Counted from the stretch's first letter, positions 11,840 through 24,411 are shown. The stretch: DNA of 64,000 nt from Hanleya hanleyi (GCA_036873755.1 JAVTVY010039383.1:62001-126000); one strand, 5' to 3'. Notes: generated by a model from the letters alone, not told the origin. Program-made: numbers and translations.

Positions 11840-12115
11840 GGAGCGTTAGTCGTCGAGTAATACAGGTCGGCGTTCCATGAAGTCGGTAAATCCGTTACAG
11901 AACTTCATGGATGTAAAACAGTAACGCCCGCCAACGCATAGCTTAACGCTTCAACGCCCTAGTGAGATGGTTCAGAAGCTCTGATTGGTCTAGATATCCC
12001 ATGGAATTTACTCTGATTCATGAAAATACAATGAGGGCCGTCAACGCCTATCGGCGCCCCTCGTAAACGCCTTAACGCCTTAACTTGGGTCATCGCACGC
12101 ATTTACGCTCACCTG
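11840..12115. repeat. Tract enriched in AACGCC / GGCGTT words
   Basis: About ten occurrences of AACGC or its complement, including CCTTAACGCCTTAAC, in 275 bases. Spacing is irregular, so this is not a simple satellite. Confidence 0.5.
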
Positions 12116-12394
12116 GTTTTACCGCCTGGAAGCTATAGCTTGTAGGCTATTGGTTGCCGGCGGCAGCACCAGGCGAGCGGACATGTTTGCGATGACGTCG
12201 CTTCCAGTGATTTTTTTTTGTTATCAAAATTACGTGGATTATTTGAAACTGAAGTATATGTTTACCACCCCAATTAGCTTTGTCATTTTGCCGTTTAATT
12301 TCCGTATTCTCATGTGTGAATGTTCGACCTTCTACAACTTTTTGTACATTTTGTACTTTCCTGATTAGAAGTTTATGTTCAATCTCACGTTCGG

Positions 12395-12667
12395 CTATTT
12401 CCGTATTGGCGGAACGAGCCTCTCACATAGAACACACAAATCCCCACCGGTGGGGAGCGTATGACGATCACGCAGTGAGCCGGCTACGAAATAGTGCCCT
12501 TGATAATCGAGGGATCCGGTCGCATTTTATTGTGAAATTCAGTTAATTTTAACCATAAGAGCATAATTCATTCAAATTATACAAAACTGTTTCTATGTTT
12601 AGTTGAATAATAGCAATCCATCCCGAGAACCCAGCAACTGGGCTAATTTCCGCCAATACGGAAATAG
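12395..12667. repeat. Perfect 19-bp inverted repeat, probable MITE ends
   Basis: CTATTTCCGTATTGGCGGA at 12395-12413 is exactly complementary to 12649-12667, enclosing 235 bases without coding motifs. Confidence 0.55.
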
Positions 12668-13113
12668 ACGAATGCGAGATTGGTTCCGCCGAAAATTAAT
12701 TGTGCGCATGATAAGATAAGATTCTTTATTGCACTGAGCATCCCATTTGATACAGAGTACAAAACACATAAAAAGTAGAACAAATAAGAAAGTAAACAAA
12801 CAGGTGCGACGTTTCCGTTTCTGCTCCCAGAAATCCACTAGGCCAGAGGTCAGTTTTCGCAGATAAAGTGAGTTCTGGGGCTAGATTGGTTTATGTTTGG
12901 TTACCGACATATCCAATCGTGTTTACTTTGTATACATTGTTTTCTGGAGTTTGATATCAGCGATAAGAGAAAAATTGATAAGAAAATTTCTACATGTGAT
13001 CGTGATCGTAATTTTATACTTTGTTTTTAAGGAGTGTGCAAACATAGACCGTCAGCATAGTATAAATTATTCACAGTTTCTGTGTTACCTCGTTACCTCG
13101 TGCAGCTCAAGAT

Positions 13114-13578
13114 CACAGGGGCTCGTTACCGTTGTTAATTGGTTAAATAGGTTGATCACGTGGGGGGGGGAGTAGAGGTAGGGAATAATTTCCTACGAAG
13201 TAGGCTCTCATTTGCAAATTGTCCGGTAATGAGTGAGTGAGTGAGTGAGTCCATCCGAATCCTTTCGTCGGCAAAATAAGGAGAACCGTTGACATTAGAA
13301 CCTTGATTTTTGGCATGAAGGTGCATTGGAGGACTGTTACCTGCAAGTTCTGAGCTGACCTACTTTTGATGAAAATTTCTCGTGATTTTTGATGAAATTC
13401 ACTGGTGATTCAGACTTGGGCAGTGCCCATCTTATACAGGCAGGATTTCAACTTGGGGTGGGGAGATTTCCAAGAGTTCAGTTCGCGTCGGAGTCCTAAT
13501 GCCTACCCCACTTCGTAGGTCCTGTAACGTTAGTCACACTGCCATGTAACCAATTAACAACGTTAGCGAGCCCCTGTG
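13114..13578. mobile_element. hAT-type MITE with 8-bp target duplication, carrying a nested repeat
   Basis: The ends are CACAGGGGCTCG... and ...CGAGCCCCTGTG, with inverted homology continuing through TTGTTAATTGGTTA. CTCAAGAT flanks both sides (13106-13113 and 13579-13586), the 8-bp duplication expected of hAT transposons. Repeat B lies inside it. Related copies are at 22092-22166 (complete) and about 14896-14955 (one half). Confidence 0.85.
13192..13545. mobile_element. Dispersed repeat B, nested in the hAT MITE
   Basis: It begins CCTACGAAGTAGGCT and ends near CTTCGTAGGTCCTG...GTTAGTCACACTGCC, with a GTGAGTGAGTGAGT tract and CGAATCCTTTCGTCGGCAAA inside. Other copies: 42843-43112, 52871-53030 and 54108-54350. 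The inverted CCTACGAAGT / ACTTCGTAGG pair suggests a DNA element, but its exact ends are uncertain. Confidence 0.7.
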
Positions 13579-13984
13579 CTCAAGATCATCTTGATGTCGA
13601 AACTGAAACTGACATGCCGTATCCTTTTCATCTCGGGTGTCTAGATCCAGCCAGCTAGAAATAACATCTTTCCAAAGGACATTCTTTAATCCTGACAATA
13701 ATCGCCTTTTGCACATTACTAAGAGAACATTAAGTATTTAAAGAAAGTGTCATTGTGCTTAGAATGAAGTATAATTTGGAGATATAACATGAAAATATGC
13801 CAGCCATCAATTCAAAATATTCTCGTGGGTTAAAAGATAGGACAAAGTGAAATTATACGAACCAATCAGCCAAACTGATCAGCTGTAGTCACGAGTCACT
13901 CCACATACAGGTTCTTCTTTGTCCTATCAATAATGTGTAAAATGCGTATTCTCCAAGACCCAGTCAAGAACATGTACCGTGTTT

Positions 13985-14410
13985 GTAGATTTATGGTCCT
14001 ATTTTTTTTGTTTCACATAAAGACGCATCGATATTGAAAAAATCACACCTCATACCTGAATCCATTTGACTTTCTAATTATATTTAACACAGATAAAACG
14101 ATGGCCATTACGTTATGGAGCATCAGTAATCAATACGACACCGATACGATCCATTTACACAAAGCTAAAATTGAAGCGAATCCCCACAGTCCAAAAACTG
14201 AAGAAACAGTGGCCGCCAAGGCTCCGGAAGATCCGAGGTCCTAGATCACCGATGAGTCTAGGCGTTTTCCCGGAAATAAATCGGAACATAATATTTGCAG
14301 ATTTATGTTTCTTTTTTTGCACTTCTGTTTCGCATAAGCACGCATCGATATTGAAAAATATCACACCATATACTCGACTCCGTTTGACTTTCTGGTTTAA
14401 CACATACAAA
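13985..14410 (+). repeat. Diverged direct duplication
   Basis: 13985-14100 and 14297-14410 share GATTTATG, GCATCGATATTGAAAAA, TCACACC and TTTGACTTTCT. The unit is about 308 bp and non-coding. Confidence 0.5.
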
Positions 14411-14895
14411 ACCGGCCTATAACACACCACGACACGTAGTTCGCTTCCAGCGATAATGTCTGATTTTGGAGACATATTGAAACTCTGTTTAATACACCTA
14501 TAGATACTATGATTACATAATCCACATTCTTTTATTTTACATATCATTTTTAAGACCTGATTTCTACGTGGAATCCCAGGGTACGCTGATCCCTCAAAAC
14601 AAAAAAATGTTTGCAGGTTCCATGGGGGGTCCGGACCCTCTGACCTCCCCTCCCCGAAGATTCGCCCTTGCCAGTGAACCCAAATCCCTATACTTACAGG
14701 AAAGTACATTTTCTCAAACAAATAGGATAGAAAGTCTTCAATTTGTGCATATCTCTGTATCAGCTTTACCGGACTTTATACAACGGTCAATAGATCAATG
14801 CTCGTTCGTTATAACCTCAGCTTGGTCGCATAGTTCATGGTGAAACCAAAATGTTTAGAAGTATGGCATCACCATAATGTTTCGTTATTACTGCA

Positions 14896-14955
14896 TGGAT
14901 AATCAACCTAATTAACTGATTAATAACATTAACGAGCCCCTGTGGAGCCACTATG
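14896..14955 (-). mobile_element. Half copy of the hAT-type MITE
   Basis: The complement reads CACAGGGGCTCGTTAATGTT followed by homology to the 13114 copy through AGGTTGATTA. The opposite end is not present. Confidence 0.6.
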
Positions 14956-15568
14956 GCGAAAACATGATCCTCGGGTGATATATTCTGCAGTGAAAAGTCG
15001 ACGAATGGGAAGTCCACGTGTTCACCATATGTTTTATCTGGCGGAAGACATAGTATTATGAGCTGGGCACAAATAACCGTCTACTGTTTGTTTGGTGTAT
15101 CAAATATTTATCCTACATCATATCAAATTAACCTTGCTCGAAGTAAACACATTGTTCAGGCTCGCCAGGTATATAGTGTATCTGCATAAGCTATATATGC
15201 TCCTCAAGCTTAGCTTGTGTAGGCTACCGTCAATCCCGGCTATTACGCAATTCTGGTGAGCTTGGTACGAACCTTTCACAGCGGACTACTGATTCATTGA
15301 ATATATTTATTTTATCACCTTGATGCTCCGTTAATATCGCCAAACACTGTTGATTAATATATCAAATATATGTGCTTGTCCAATGAAGTATATGCAACTA
15401 GGACAACAACCAACTTGCAGTGCGATCAGATTCCAGCTGGGAACTTCATATCAATAGTTATATCACTTCATACCACTGATATTCTTGAGTTGTACATGGA
15501 ACTTCCTTATTTTCCAGTCGAATAAGGAGATAGAATTTCTTTGATAGGCATTTAGAAATCGGCGTATA

Positions 15569-15641
15569 TAACACAAGGCTATTCTATGGATTAGCTCTAC
15601 AGCAATAAAGAAGTTGTTATCCATAGAATAGCCTTGTGTTA
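15569..15641. repeat. Perfect 23-bp hairpin
   Basis: 15569-15591 and 15619-15641 are exact inverted copies (core CACAAGGCTATTCTATGGAT) with a 27-base loop. The lack of mismatches in otherwise drifting DNA suggests recent origin or constraint. It lies 277 bases upstream of the FAM167 start codon. Confidence 0.8.
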
Positions 15642-15917
15642 AGGAGGTAGAAGTCAAACTTTTGCCAGATTATGATACCTTACTTACCCTTTACATGTAC
15701 CGGTAATTTACCGTTTACTTGTTATTTTTCTATGTGGACTTTTCTTGATTCTTCCAGATACTTCAGCACAGCCATAAATTATTCAAAGTAAGACGCTTGT
15801 AAATATACAATACCAAGTCTGCATCCGGGTACCATGGACATTCCGCGGTGAATAATTCGAAACCAGGTGGACCAATCAAAGGGCGAGTCCTCGTTGGAAT
15901 TATAAAAAGTTGACAGG

Positions 15918-18900
15918 ATGCGGGATGCGCAGTCAGATAAATTGGATCTACCGCTCATAGCAGTTGAAGATGTATCGAATCAGATCGAAAAGGAGACAGA
16001 CCCCATAAGATTACCAGACAACAGACAATATTTAACACCTGTCGAAGATGGCAACCATTTTGACTTGCTGAAACAAACTACCGCTCGTTTGAATCTAAAC
16101 ACTAGACGACCCAGTTATGTGGCTTGGAGAGAAAAATACTTGGAGAAGCCGATTTTACCCAGACGTCCTTACACAATCCATGAAGTTATTGATGGCGATG
16201 AACTTACACAAGAACGAAAAAGTAGAGTACAAGATTCACTCGACTGGCTCAAATACGAACTGGTGAGAATTTTCGTGTGGATTTCCTTGAATAACTAGTT
16301 AGTACATCAGTCCCATTACAATAAATTCTGAAACTCAAGCGCCAAAACAGTGTGCGCGACAGTTTGGGATCACTTTTTAGCTTATAGCTCTGGTTTTGTG
16401 GTATGGTATTATTTTTTTAGGAAAATATACTCTCTTCATTAGTAAATCAGGTAAAAAGAAGTAAGCCTTCTAGTTTTTCGAAACTTAGCATTTTGCTTGG
16501 TGGACCACGTCCCACAGTTATGGATCAATTTCTACAGTTTCGGATCACACCATTTGGTGCTGGGTGCTAGTACTACAAAATTGTATAACCTCTCTGCGTG
16601 TGTAAGAATGTTATACGAGTCAAAATAGCTTTGTATCCATCTTGGAATTTCGTTATTTTCAGCACAATATAACCCGATAGTACACATGACCCGCTCAGCA
16701 AAAATAAATCAGCATCTCGATTATCTCCCTTGATTCGCAAGCTCTGTTTTGATTGACCAATCGAAACATCAGCTGCACCAGTAGGCAGTTTCACCCAGCC
16801 CCGGAGACCACATTCGACTGCGGTCAGGGGTGTATTGGACCCCTGTTATGAGGATGTCTCCAGATTAGGAGCCACCCACCGTTCCTGAATTTTCAAGATT
16901 TCTGATATAATGAGGGAAGGGGTGGGGGAAAGGGGTTATTACAGCAATATTAGCTCTAGCCTATGCATGCCATTCAGTTAATGGCCACGAATTTGTAGTA
17001 TAAAAGATGTTTAATATTTTATAAGCATATAAAATGAAATCTCATAGCAGGCTATATTGGCCACAGACTACTTTTATAGCACTTGTAAATAGTGAATAGG
17101 CAAACAGAATGAATCGCATCTATGGTGTTTCTCTCCTGGGGCGATTTCGTGAAGTGTCAATCAAAAATTACTCACGCTTCACGCCTGGCTCACAGATAAA
17201 ATAAACTTGAGACCTTATATCGCGTTGAGAGAAAATCTCAATTCGTTGCTTTTCGATCTGAAATTATATAATTATTTTCAGCGTATTCTTAGCCCAGGTA
17301 TCCAAGCCCATGAGCACAATCATGTTTTGCTTGACTAACTTGTCAAGTCCTTTATAACTTTCATAAATTTTAAGTGCACTTAATTGTCTACTGAAACCAT
17401 ATTTACACTATACTTCTTCCACTTCCGACATTCATTCCTCAACTGTTCAACGGATCAACGGAATTCTCTCAACTTGGGCACATGCATGGATCACAGATTC
17501 AGTACCATCCGGGGTGAATTATTTCGCGACATGATCAAAGTCGACAATTTGCGTCGATATAATTTTTCCTACATTAACCTTGGTATTTGAACCATATATA
17601 TAAGAGATAATCCACACCCTGCATGGTGGACATTAGCCACAACTGTTCCTATCAATAATGCCTGCGGTTGATCTCGGTGTGCCCGTATAAATATTCAAAA
17701 CGATGCTCCTTACAGGTTATTGTCTGGAAGCTAATTCTTTCTCTTCCACGCTCTTATTGAAACTCACAGTGCTGGTGATTAGCCGTTTTCACAGCGACCC
17801 CGTCCTCCTCCATATTACCAGATGCCATGTTGTGTATTTGTGGGACAATACGCATGCGCACTTGGACAGACATGCACAACATGGCGTCTACCGTGATATG
17901 GGGGAGGTTGGGTCGCTGTGAAAACGGCTCATGTACAGCTAATCGCCACCAACGTCCAGGGATCATGAGAGAAATCGGAGACCAGGAGTAAAAATCGTGG
18001 ATTAAGAGCAAAAATCAGGGGATCTGGACGAAAATCGGAATTTACGGTGACATCGGAGGATCAAAATTAGGGAGCAGAAAAGGGACCAAACTTTTACCTC
18101 AGCTCTGAAACGAAGAGAATAAGAGAGCTGCAACTTTCTGACTTTTTCGCGAATCTTATTGACTTCATTTTGAGACTATTTGCATAATCCTGTTTTTTAT
18201 CGCATTGATCCGCTGGTGGTTGTTGGACTTTGGCGGCTATTTTCCATGTTTATGCTGGTTTTTTTTGCTGTTAGGTTATCTCCCTTTCCTATGTTAAGAG
18301 ATAGGGATTTCCTTCAAAATTCTTCTAACCGAGAATTTTTCGCAGCAACCTTCATCCAGTTTGATTAATTTTGATAAACATTGTGATTATCTTCAAACAG
18401 TTAAAATATAAGAAAAAGTTAAATACTATTTATATGATTCTTTCATGAATATGCTTGAAAACCAGAGCTATTAGTTGAAAACCAGAGCTATTCTCTATGT
18501 TTTCTGGGTTATCAAATGGAGCATGGGTCAGTCCATTTAACAATGTCTACAGCTAAAATATGCACACGAACCTACATTTTTTTCTTTGTTTTTCCTCATC
18601 ACTTCTACTAAACTCTGGTCTAGCATGCATTCTCCCATTTCACAGTTTTCAAAGTTAAAGGAAGCAACTTAGCGACTGATTTAACCATTTATTCGTAGAT
18701 ATCTGTAATCTATTATTTGTGTATGTTTTCAGTATATCAGGGGAAAAGTGTTATTGCAAAAGGAAAGCAAGCTTATAGCCCCCGAAATATGAAAATAATT
18801 GTGTTGTTTTTACTCCGGCCAATATACTTTAATATTGGGCGAGGAAAACAAATTTAAAACTAAAAAGGAAGCAACTTGATAAGATCTATTTTGCTAAATC

Positions 18901-20681
18901 TCTACATGATACAGACGCTCTCATATACTTTCTGAAAATATGAGGGGAAGATATGAAAATTGGAATGAAAGTTGCAATTCTATTGATTGTATACTAAATT
19001 GCTATGCTAACCCATACTGTAATTTGACTGTCGCTGAAGGGTTAAGTTGAGGCATGCGTAAATGGTTTCTTAAGTTACACTAAAAAGCCCGTCCTTTTAT
19101 CCTCCGCGGCACCTGCTCGACCCCGTGTACTTCCTGCTGACTTATCGCCGACAATAGCCTCGTTCTCGAGACAGCTCGGGGCCGCCTGCTCAACCCAATG
19201 CCGTTTATCCGACTCCACGCCGAAAATAGCCTCTTTCTATGTACGACCCCGGCCACCTGCTCTACCCGGTGACCTTCCGACAACCCCTTCCAAAGAGCAG
19301 CCCTCTACAAGGCTTCCACCGTGCTATCTCACTCTCCGTAATCATTTCTCACCTGTAGCGGATGCCTTCCCCCCCCCCCCCCAACCCCAATCGCACCGGT
19401 CCTCAACCCACATACATTCCAGGAATGCGATTTCATCTTGGAGAGCGATATTTCGGATTGAAATTCAAATTGATTTATCGATGTAATGGTCCCAAAAATT
19501 GGAATGAAAGTTGCAATTCTATTGATTGTATACTAAATTGCTATGCTAATCCATACTGTAATTTGACTGTCGCTGAAGGGTTAACTTGAGGCATGCGTAA
19601 ATGGTTTCTTAAGTTACACTAAAAAGCCCGTCCTTTTATCCTCCGCGGCACCTGTTCGACCCCGTGTACTTCCTGCTGACTTATCGCCGACAATAGCCTC
19701 GTTCTCGAGACAGCTCGGGGCCGCCTACTCAACCCAATGCCGTTTATCCGACTCCACGCCGAAAATAGCCTCTTTCTATGTACGACCCCGGCCACCTGCT
19801 CTACCCAATGACCTTCCAACAACCCCTTCCAAACAGCAGCGCTTCTGCAGGCTTCCACCGTGCTATCTCTCTCTCCGTAATAATTTCTCACCTGTAGCGG
19901 ATGCCCCCTCCCCCAACCCTCACCCCAATCGCATCGGTCCCCAACCCACATAGGAATGCAATTTCATCTTGGAGAGCGATATTTCGGATTGAAATTCAAA
20001 TTGATTTATCGATGTAATGGTCCCAACCCTGATGACGTATTTTATCTCTCTCAGTCACGTGACGAACGAAATCTGTATTCATTCATCTGTATGACACGTG
20101 AACACTTATCCCGAAATCTAACATCGCTCATGTAACACGAAACCAATTAAATTATCATTGTCAACGCAAAGTACTCGAGCTGACAATAACGTTGATGTCA
20201 TGTTAGAAGGTGACAGGCTAATTGAATTGTATGAAGATCCCCACCAGTCATTTAATTGTCATGGGTGTTGGGTCCTGCATTGCATGAAGGGATAGAAGTG
20301 GGATTTTATAATCATGGATGTAGGGGGCCTACGTCATCAGGTTTCCGGACAATTAGCTAACGGCCCTCTCTTCAGATGCTGCTTCTCTCAATTATCTGTA
20401 TCTGTACTTCTCTTTTACAGTCGGAGATGCGGTCACAAGATAAACTTCTAGCCTGTCGGCTGCTGTCTCTCCGCAAAGACATTCACCAGTTTAAGTTACG
20501 GAAGGGCCAGAGAGAACACGAGGAACTTCTAGATGAGATCCAAGCCGACTACGAGGAATTCAACCAGCTCTCCGAGCTCTGCGACATGCCGATGGAGGAA
20601 CTGGGGCTACATAATAATCCACTGAAACATTTAGGAGTTACACGGTTAAACCTGAGTGCCAGGAGATTTTCCACATGTTGA
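15918..20681 (+). CDS. FAM167A: FAM167-family protein, two exons
   Basis: Coding exons are 15918-16262 and 20421-20681 (606 bases, 201 aa). The donor CTG|GTGAGA and acceptor TTTTACAG|TCGGAG join in phase 0. The protein has the FAM167 (DUF3259) layout: a TRRPSYVAWREKYLE block near residue 75, a helical QDSLDWLKYEL-SEMRSQDKLLACRLLSLRKDI segment crossing the junction, an acidic coiled-coil stretch, and the family's C-terminal signature LGVTRLNLSARRFSTC. Vertebrate FAM167A is about 214 aa, so this looks full length. FAM167A/DIORA-1 has been linked to immune signalling in mammals; its role here is unknown. The ATG is the first after an in-frame TAA; TTATAAAAAG lies just upstream, but at only about 15 bases a 5' UTR intron remains possible. 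AATAAA follows the stop by 7 bases. Whether it is the A or B paralogue cannot be decided. Confidence 0.9.
17781..17929. mobile_element. Palindromic foldback MITE
   Basis: AGCCGTTTTCACAGCGACCC and its exact complement end a 149-bp element. Imperfect inverted homology continues almost to the centre (CCATGTTGTG and its complement). No coding capacity. Confidence 0.8.
18961..20027 (+). repeat. 539-bp tandem duplication with internal ~70-bp subrepeats
   Basis: Two head-to-tail copies start at about 18961 and 19500, near identical over TGGAATGAAAGTTGCAATTC through GATGTAATGGTCCCA. Within each, a GC-richer part contains about two and a half ~70-bp subunits, each with CACC/CGCC-TGCTC followed by GCCGA..ATAGCCTC. 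The first copy has a 13-base C run near 19370. Confidence 0.85.
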
Positions 20682-21440
20682 CCGGCGAATAAATATCTAA
20701 ATATCGGATAATGCTGCAGAAATGTATTGCAAGTAAAATGGTGATGGGTTAATTTCATCTTTTAACGTTGATCAGCCCCAGTTATAGCACTTTTTGAAGA
20801 TGTTGATAAAATGGTGATGGTCAGTGAGTGTAAATTTTGAGTACCGGTAATCATCTTTTTAGGGTAATAACCAGACCTCGTCACCCTAGAAACGTGATGA
20901 TCATCACGATTCAAAGGTGATGTTGGAATAATGTGATGACTCTTTCTCGTCACCTTTTTTGATAATACTGTCATCAGCTTTTGTGGGTGTATTCAGTACA
21001 ATTTATTGACAATCCTTGACCGAAATGAACGCTGATACTTTGTTAATTACAAGCGTCTGGTCCGTCATTCATAATTCAGCCGTCGTCCATTAGAGAATAT
21101 CCGCGTCCATAATCCAAAGACCTATTCCATATTCCATATAACAGTATTAGCACCAAATTCAAAAAGACAATCATAGTATACATAAACATAGGCTTGTTTC
21201 CTGCAAGAGAGAAGCGGTCAAGTTTTCAATGATGCCGGCAAGACATCATGATGTTCCAAAAATATCAAATCCGTATCGCTGATCAGTATTCTTAATCCAT
21301 AATATTCGTTGTAAAGTCGTCATCTAAAGAATGATGTATCTCAGTCACGCTTTGATTGTGACTGTTCATATGAGTACCATGAGGATCTTGACGTACATGG
21401 GTTCATACGGCCCCTAGCCCGGGTTAAGCGGAATTAGACA
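20682..21440. other. Non-coding stretch downstream of FAM167
   Basis: Rich in GTGATGA words. The perfect 16-bp palindrome CGTGATGATCATCACG lies at about 20893-20908. No gene seen. Confidence 0.45.
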
Positions 21441-21444
21441 CAAG

Positions 21445-21759
21445 TTACGAAGCGTAACGCCATAGATCTTGCACGCTATGCTCGTATTTTGCTATCAGCA
21501 TGCGATATGTATCGCCAAATTTGAGAAACTTTGAGTGGAGGCGCTTGGTGGTGTAGCCTTGTTTTATCAGTTTCTGCAAAAACGTTTTGTGACGTTGATT
21601 AAAATCGTCATATTTAACACAGGATCTAGCAAATGCTACTAGGCGTGATATGTATACGCCATATGCAGGCCCCACTGGAATATTACTGTCCAGAAAGGGA
21701 TAGTTTACGAGGTCGAAATTGTAATCATCTCTTTTGTCATACATTCGATGACAAGTCAA
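21445..21759 (-). pseudogene. C-terminal remnant of a reverse-transcriptase-type retroelement protein
   Basis: A 104-codon minus-strand stretch carries YDKRDDYNFDLVNYPFLDSN, IPVGPAYGVYISRLVAFAR, YDDFNQRHKTFLQKLIKQGY and a final HSKFLKF block. I recognise this layout as the common C-terminal tail of retroelement reverse-transcriptase proteins in animal genomes; the clade is not settled. The catalytic domain is absent: upstream (21760-21960) the frame is broken. A short fragment of the same 3' end lies at 5525-5560. Non-functional. Confidence 0.5.
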
Positions 21760-22091
21760 ACACTAGCTTGGGTTTGAAAATTTCCCAATGCAAAATATGT
21801 GTATAACAAAGAGCCATTTTGGTTCCTGGGACAACTTCTTTTAAGAGTGAAGGTAGAGATAGATATAAGCCTACCGGGTAAATCATATGTACTACGATGA
21901 ACAGCAAACTTGAGAAAATCAACAACTCGAGTTTCACGGGGGTCAATCATTAGTTCGGCAATTAACACGGAACGTCGTCCCTTACTGGCTTTGGCGCTGA
22001 ATTTGATTAAATATAGGCTTGTTTTCCTGGACGCCCAAACTGATCATCCAGACAGGTGTACTTATACGGTCTATTGCTATCTCATGAAAAG

Positions 22092-22166
22092 CACAAGGGC
22101 TCGTTACCGTTGTTAGTTGGTTAATAAGGTTGATTACAGGGGGGGGGGGGGTAACGAGCCCCTGTG
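22092..22166. mobile_element. 75-bp hAT-type micro-MITE with 8-bp target duplication
   Basis: It has the same ends as the 13114 element (CACAAGGGCTCGTTACC and GGTAACGAGCCCCTGTG), separated by TTGTTAGTTGGTTAATAAGG and a G run. ATGAAAAG flanks both sides exactly (22084-22091 and 22167-22174). This second independent 8-bp duplication supports the hAT assignment. Confidence 0.9.
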
Positions 22167-22174
22167 ATGAAAAG

Positions 22175-23824
22175 AGGTAGAGGAACTACTGATTTCGCCA
22201 AACTTCGATATTTAGGACTTCGTGTTCATAAAACCAATAAAATTCACGTATTTCAGCAAAGCGCTCATACTACACGTATAGCAGTTCATTATTGGACGAT
22301 TAAATTGGTATATTGTTTATAACTGTAAAAATACCTGTATCATTAATTATTTATATTAGCCGGATTCGTGTCATACTTTTCGTTAGATCCGTACACATTT
22401 TTTGTGACAGCTGTAATAAAACAAATAATATTTTCATGATAAATATGCTTTTTTCCTAAAGATGTCAAGTTTAGCCAAGCATTTCATGGAGAAAGTTTGA
22501 TCAATTTAATAAATCGCCAGCACTGTACATATAGGTATCGTTTTATCAACAGGTGGCATTTAAAACCACACCCTTTATATTTTCATACATAGTTAAGAGA
22601 AGTGACTAACCACGAGCGGCATGTTTTTGGCGCTTCTTCTGAATTTTAAGGAAAATATACCGCGGAAAATCTATTCGCCGAACTGTCCTTTGTGAACCAT
22701 GAGTTGAACTGCTGGATGTTTGCGAAGCTAACATCTCGTTCTTTTACAAGCTCTCTCCCAATGTAGACCTGGGATATATTATCGTACCTAGCTTCACATT
22801 ATCCTCCCAAATGGCACTGTAACACATCGCCGTCAGTTTTCAGTTCATGACGTCAGTTATTCAATCGAGACGCGACTGCAAACAGTCGTCAAAGTCTGTA
22901 CAAACGTTCTGGTCAAACGGAGTCACGGGCCTTCATTTTCGGACAATTTCTTTGAAGCAAGTCATACAAGCCAGACATTGTGGTGACAATCATCCCTCTC
23001 ATGTTTGGACGACCATCTTCCCAGCGTCATCTTCATTAATCATTCCCACTTCGAATTTCCCTTGATATATCTGGCCCCTTCAATGTTCAAAGAACTTATA
23101 AATAGACACGAGACGCCACTGACCTCGAAACCATTTGAATTTCGAAATGTGCCGCAGAAGAACGCTATTGATTGGCTGACCTATATACTGGGCCAACGCA
23201 ATCGCCGTATCAAGAGGAATGACGCCGCCGCTTGAAGATGCTGTCACTATACACAAAATCGGTGTGCAAGTTCTGATTGGTTCGTCGATCGTTCGTAGGT
23301 GAAATTTACATCTCGGATTTTGAACACTGAAGGTGACCAGATGGATCAAGGCAGGTTCGAAGTGGGAACGTGGGAATTGGCATGATGAAATGAAGATGCC
23401 GAGAGCATGCTTACCACCAATTTCATTAGCTAAATATTTTGTCATTATTCCGATAAGGCGCCGACTAGTCACAATGTTGATTGGGGACAAATAATGCAGA
23501 AATATGTGCGATAGTATATCACAGGGAGAGTTAAGTCGACGGTTGTCGACAGAACAGACTACAGAAAAATCATTTCACCGATGTAGCATTAATGAGACAA
23601 GAGTGGTAAGCGTCCTATTCTCGCAATATATAGATATTTGATCTCAAGTTATAAAATAAGTGGTCCATCAACTAATCGCAGCAAGTATGTCGTTGAGAGT
23701 GAGGGTTAATCGGATTTGACCAGTCAAAATAGTTTTCACATCTGTGTAACGAGAAATTTCTTTCTGCAACGGCTGATTTCATTGGCTTAAGTACAAAGGG
23801 TGTATTCTAGCTTCTGAGTTTGCG
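22175..23824. other. Non-coding stretch
   Basis: Open frames up to 136 codons on the minus strand (23080-23490) show no recognisable motif and no splice context. Nothing else identified. Confidence 0.4.
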
Positions 23825-24031
23825 GTATATCTTGCAAGCAGCAGGGAGGGGTGAATGCACTAATTTATAGGAGCTTCTCAGCTAGGGAGGGGACCCTCCC
23901 AACCCCTAGTCCGGGGGCGAAAGCAACATTTTGGGAGCAAATTGAGTACATGGGAGGGTGAATGCACTAATGTATGGGAGCCTCCTAGCTAGGGGGAGGG
24001 GACCTCCCAGCTCCTGTTCCCGCTGGGACAG
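23825..24031 (+). repeat. Dimeric ~200-bp repeat, copy 1
   Basis: Two ~110-bp halves each hold GTGAATGCACTAAT..TATxGGAGC and an AGCTAGGGAGGGGACC-like tract. The block is repeated in opposite orientation at 41748-41950. Confidence 0.75.
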
Positions 24032-24411
24032 TAGGCCAAGTGCACTATATTTCGCTTTTTAGACATATTTTTAACAGGGCATATACTCACCGATGATGAA
24101 GGGTCAGAACCAGTGTAAGTGGCTTATGATCAGCCGTCTAACAACCTGTGACAAGAGCTTATGTACCAACATTGCAAGCAGCATTGCGCCCAACTCCGAA
24201 AAGGCGGACTCGAGCCTCGTCCTTGTCGTAGGTCTAGGGTCGGGACCCAGTCAGAGGCCTGGCTTTGTGGGGCAAACAGAGTAAAACATAAGTTAGTTGA
24301 TAAGGAATGAAAGGCAAGGAAGAAATTTGCAGCAGTGCTCACCCAACTTGCTTGCACTGTTAGGTTATACCCATTTACAAAGAAGGTCACCGTTAGGTTA
24401 TACCCCGCAAC

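Larger units (their letters stand above)
16263..20420 (+). other. Intron of the FAM167 gene
   Basis: A 4158-base intron with GT and AG ends. It contains a palindromic MITE (17781-17929) and a 539-bp tandem duplication (18961-20027). 17633-17655 carries a 23-base word repeated exactly at 62737-62759. No nested gene recognised. Confidence 0.85.

Noticed and set aside
14155..14721. 188-codon minus-strand open frame
   Set aside because: No motif, no splice context, and it spans a diverged direct duplication; probably chance.
19080..19283. Repeated minus-strand frames (also 19619-19951)
   Set aside because: They are copies generated by the 539-bp tandem duplication and its subrepeats, without protein motifs.
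23080..23490. 136-codon minus-strand open frame
   Set aside because: No recognisable domain and no neighbouring coding evidence.
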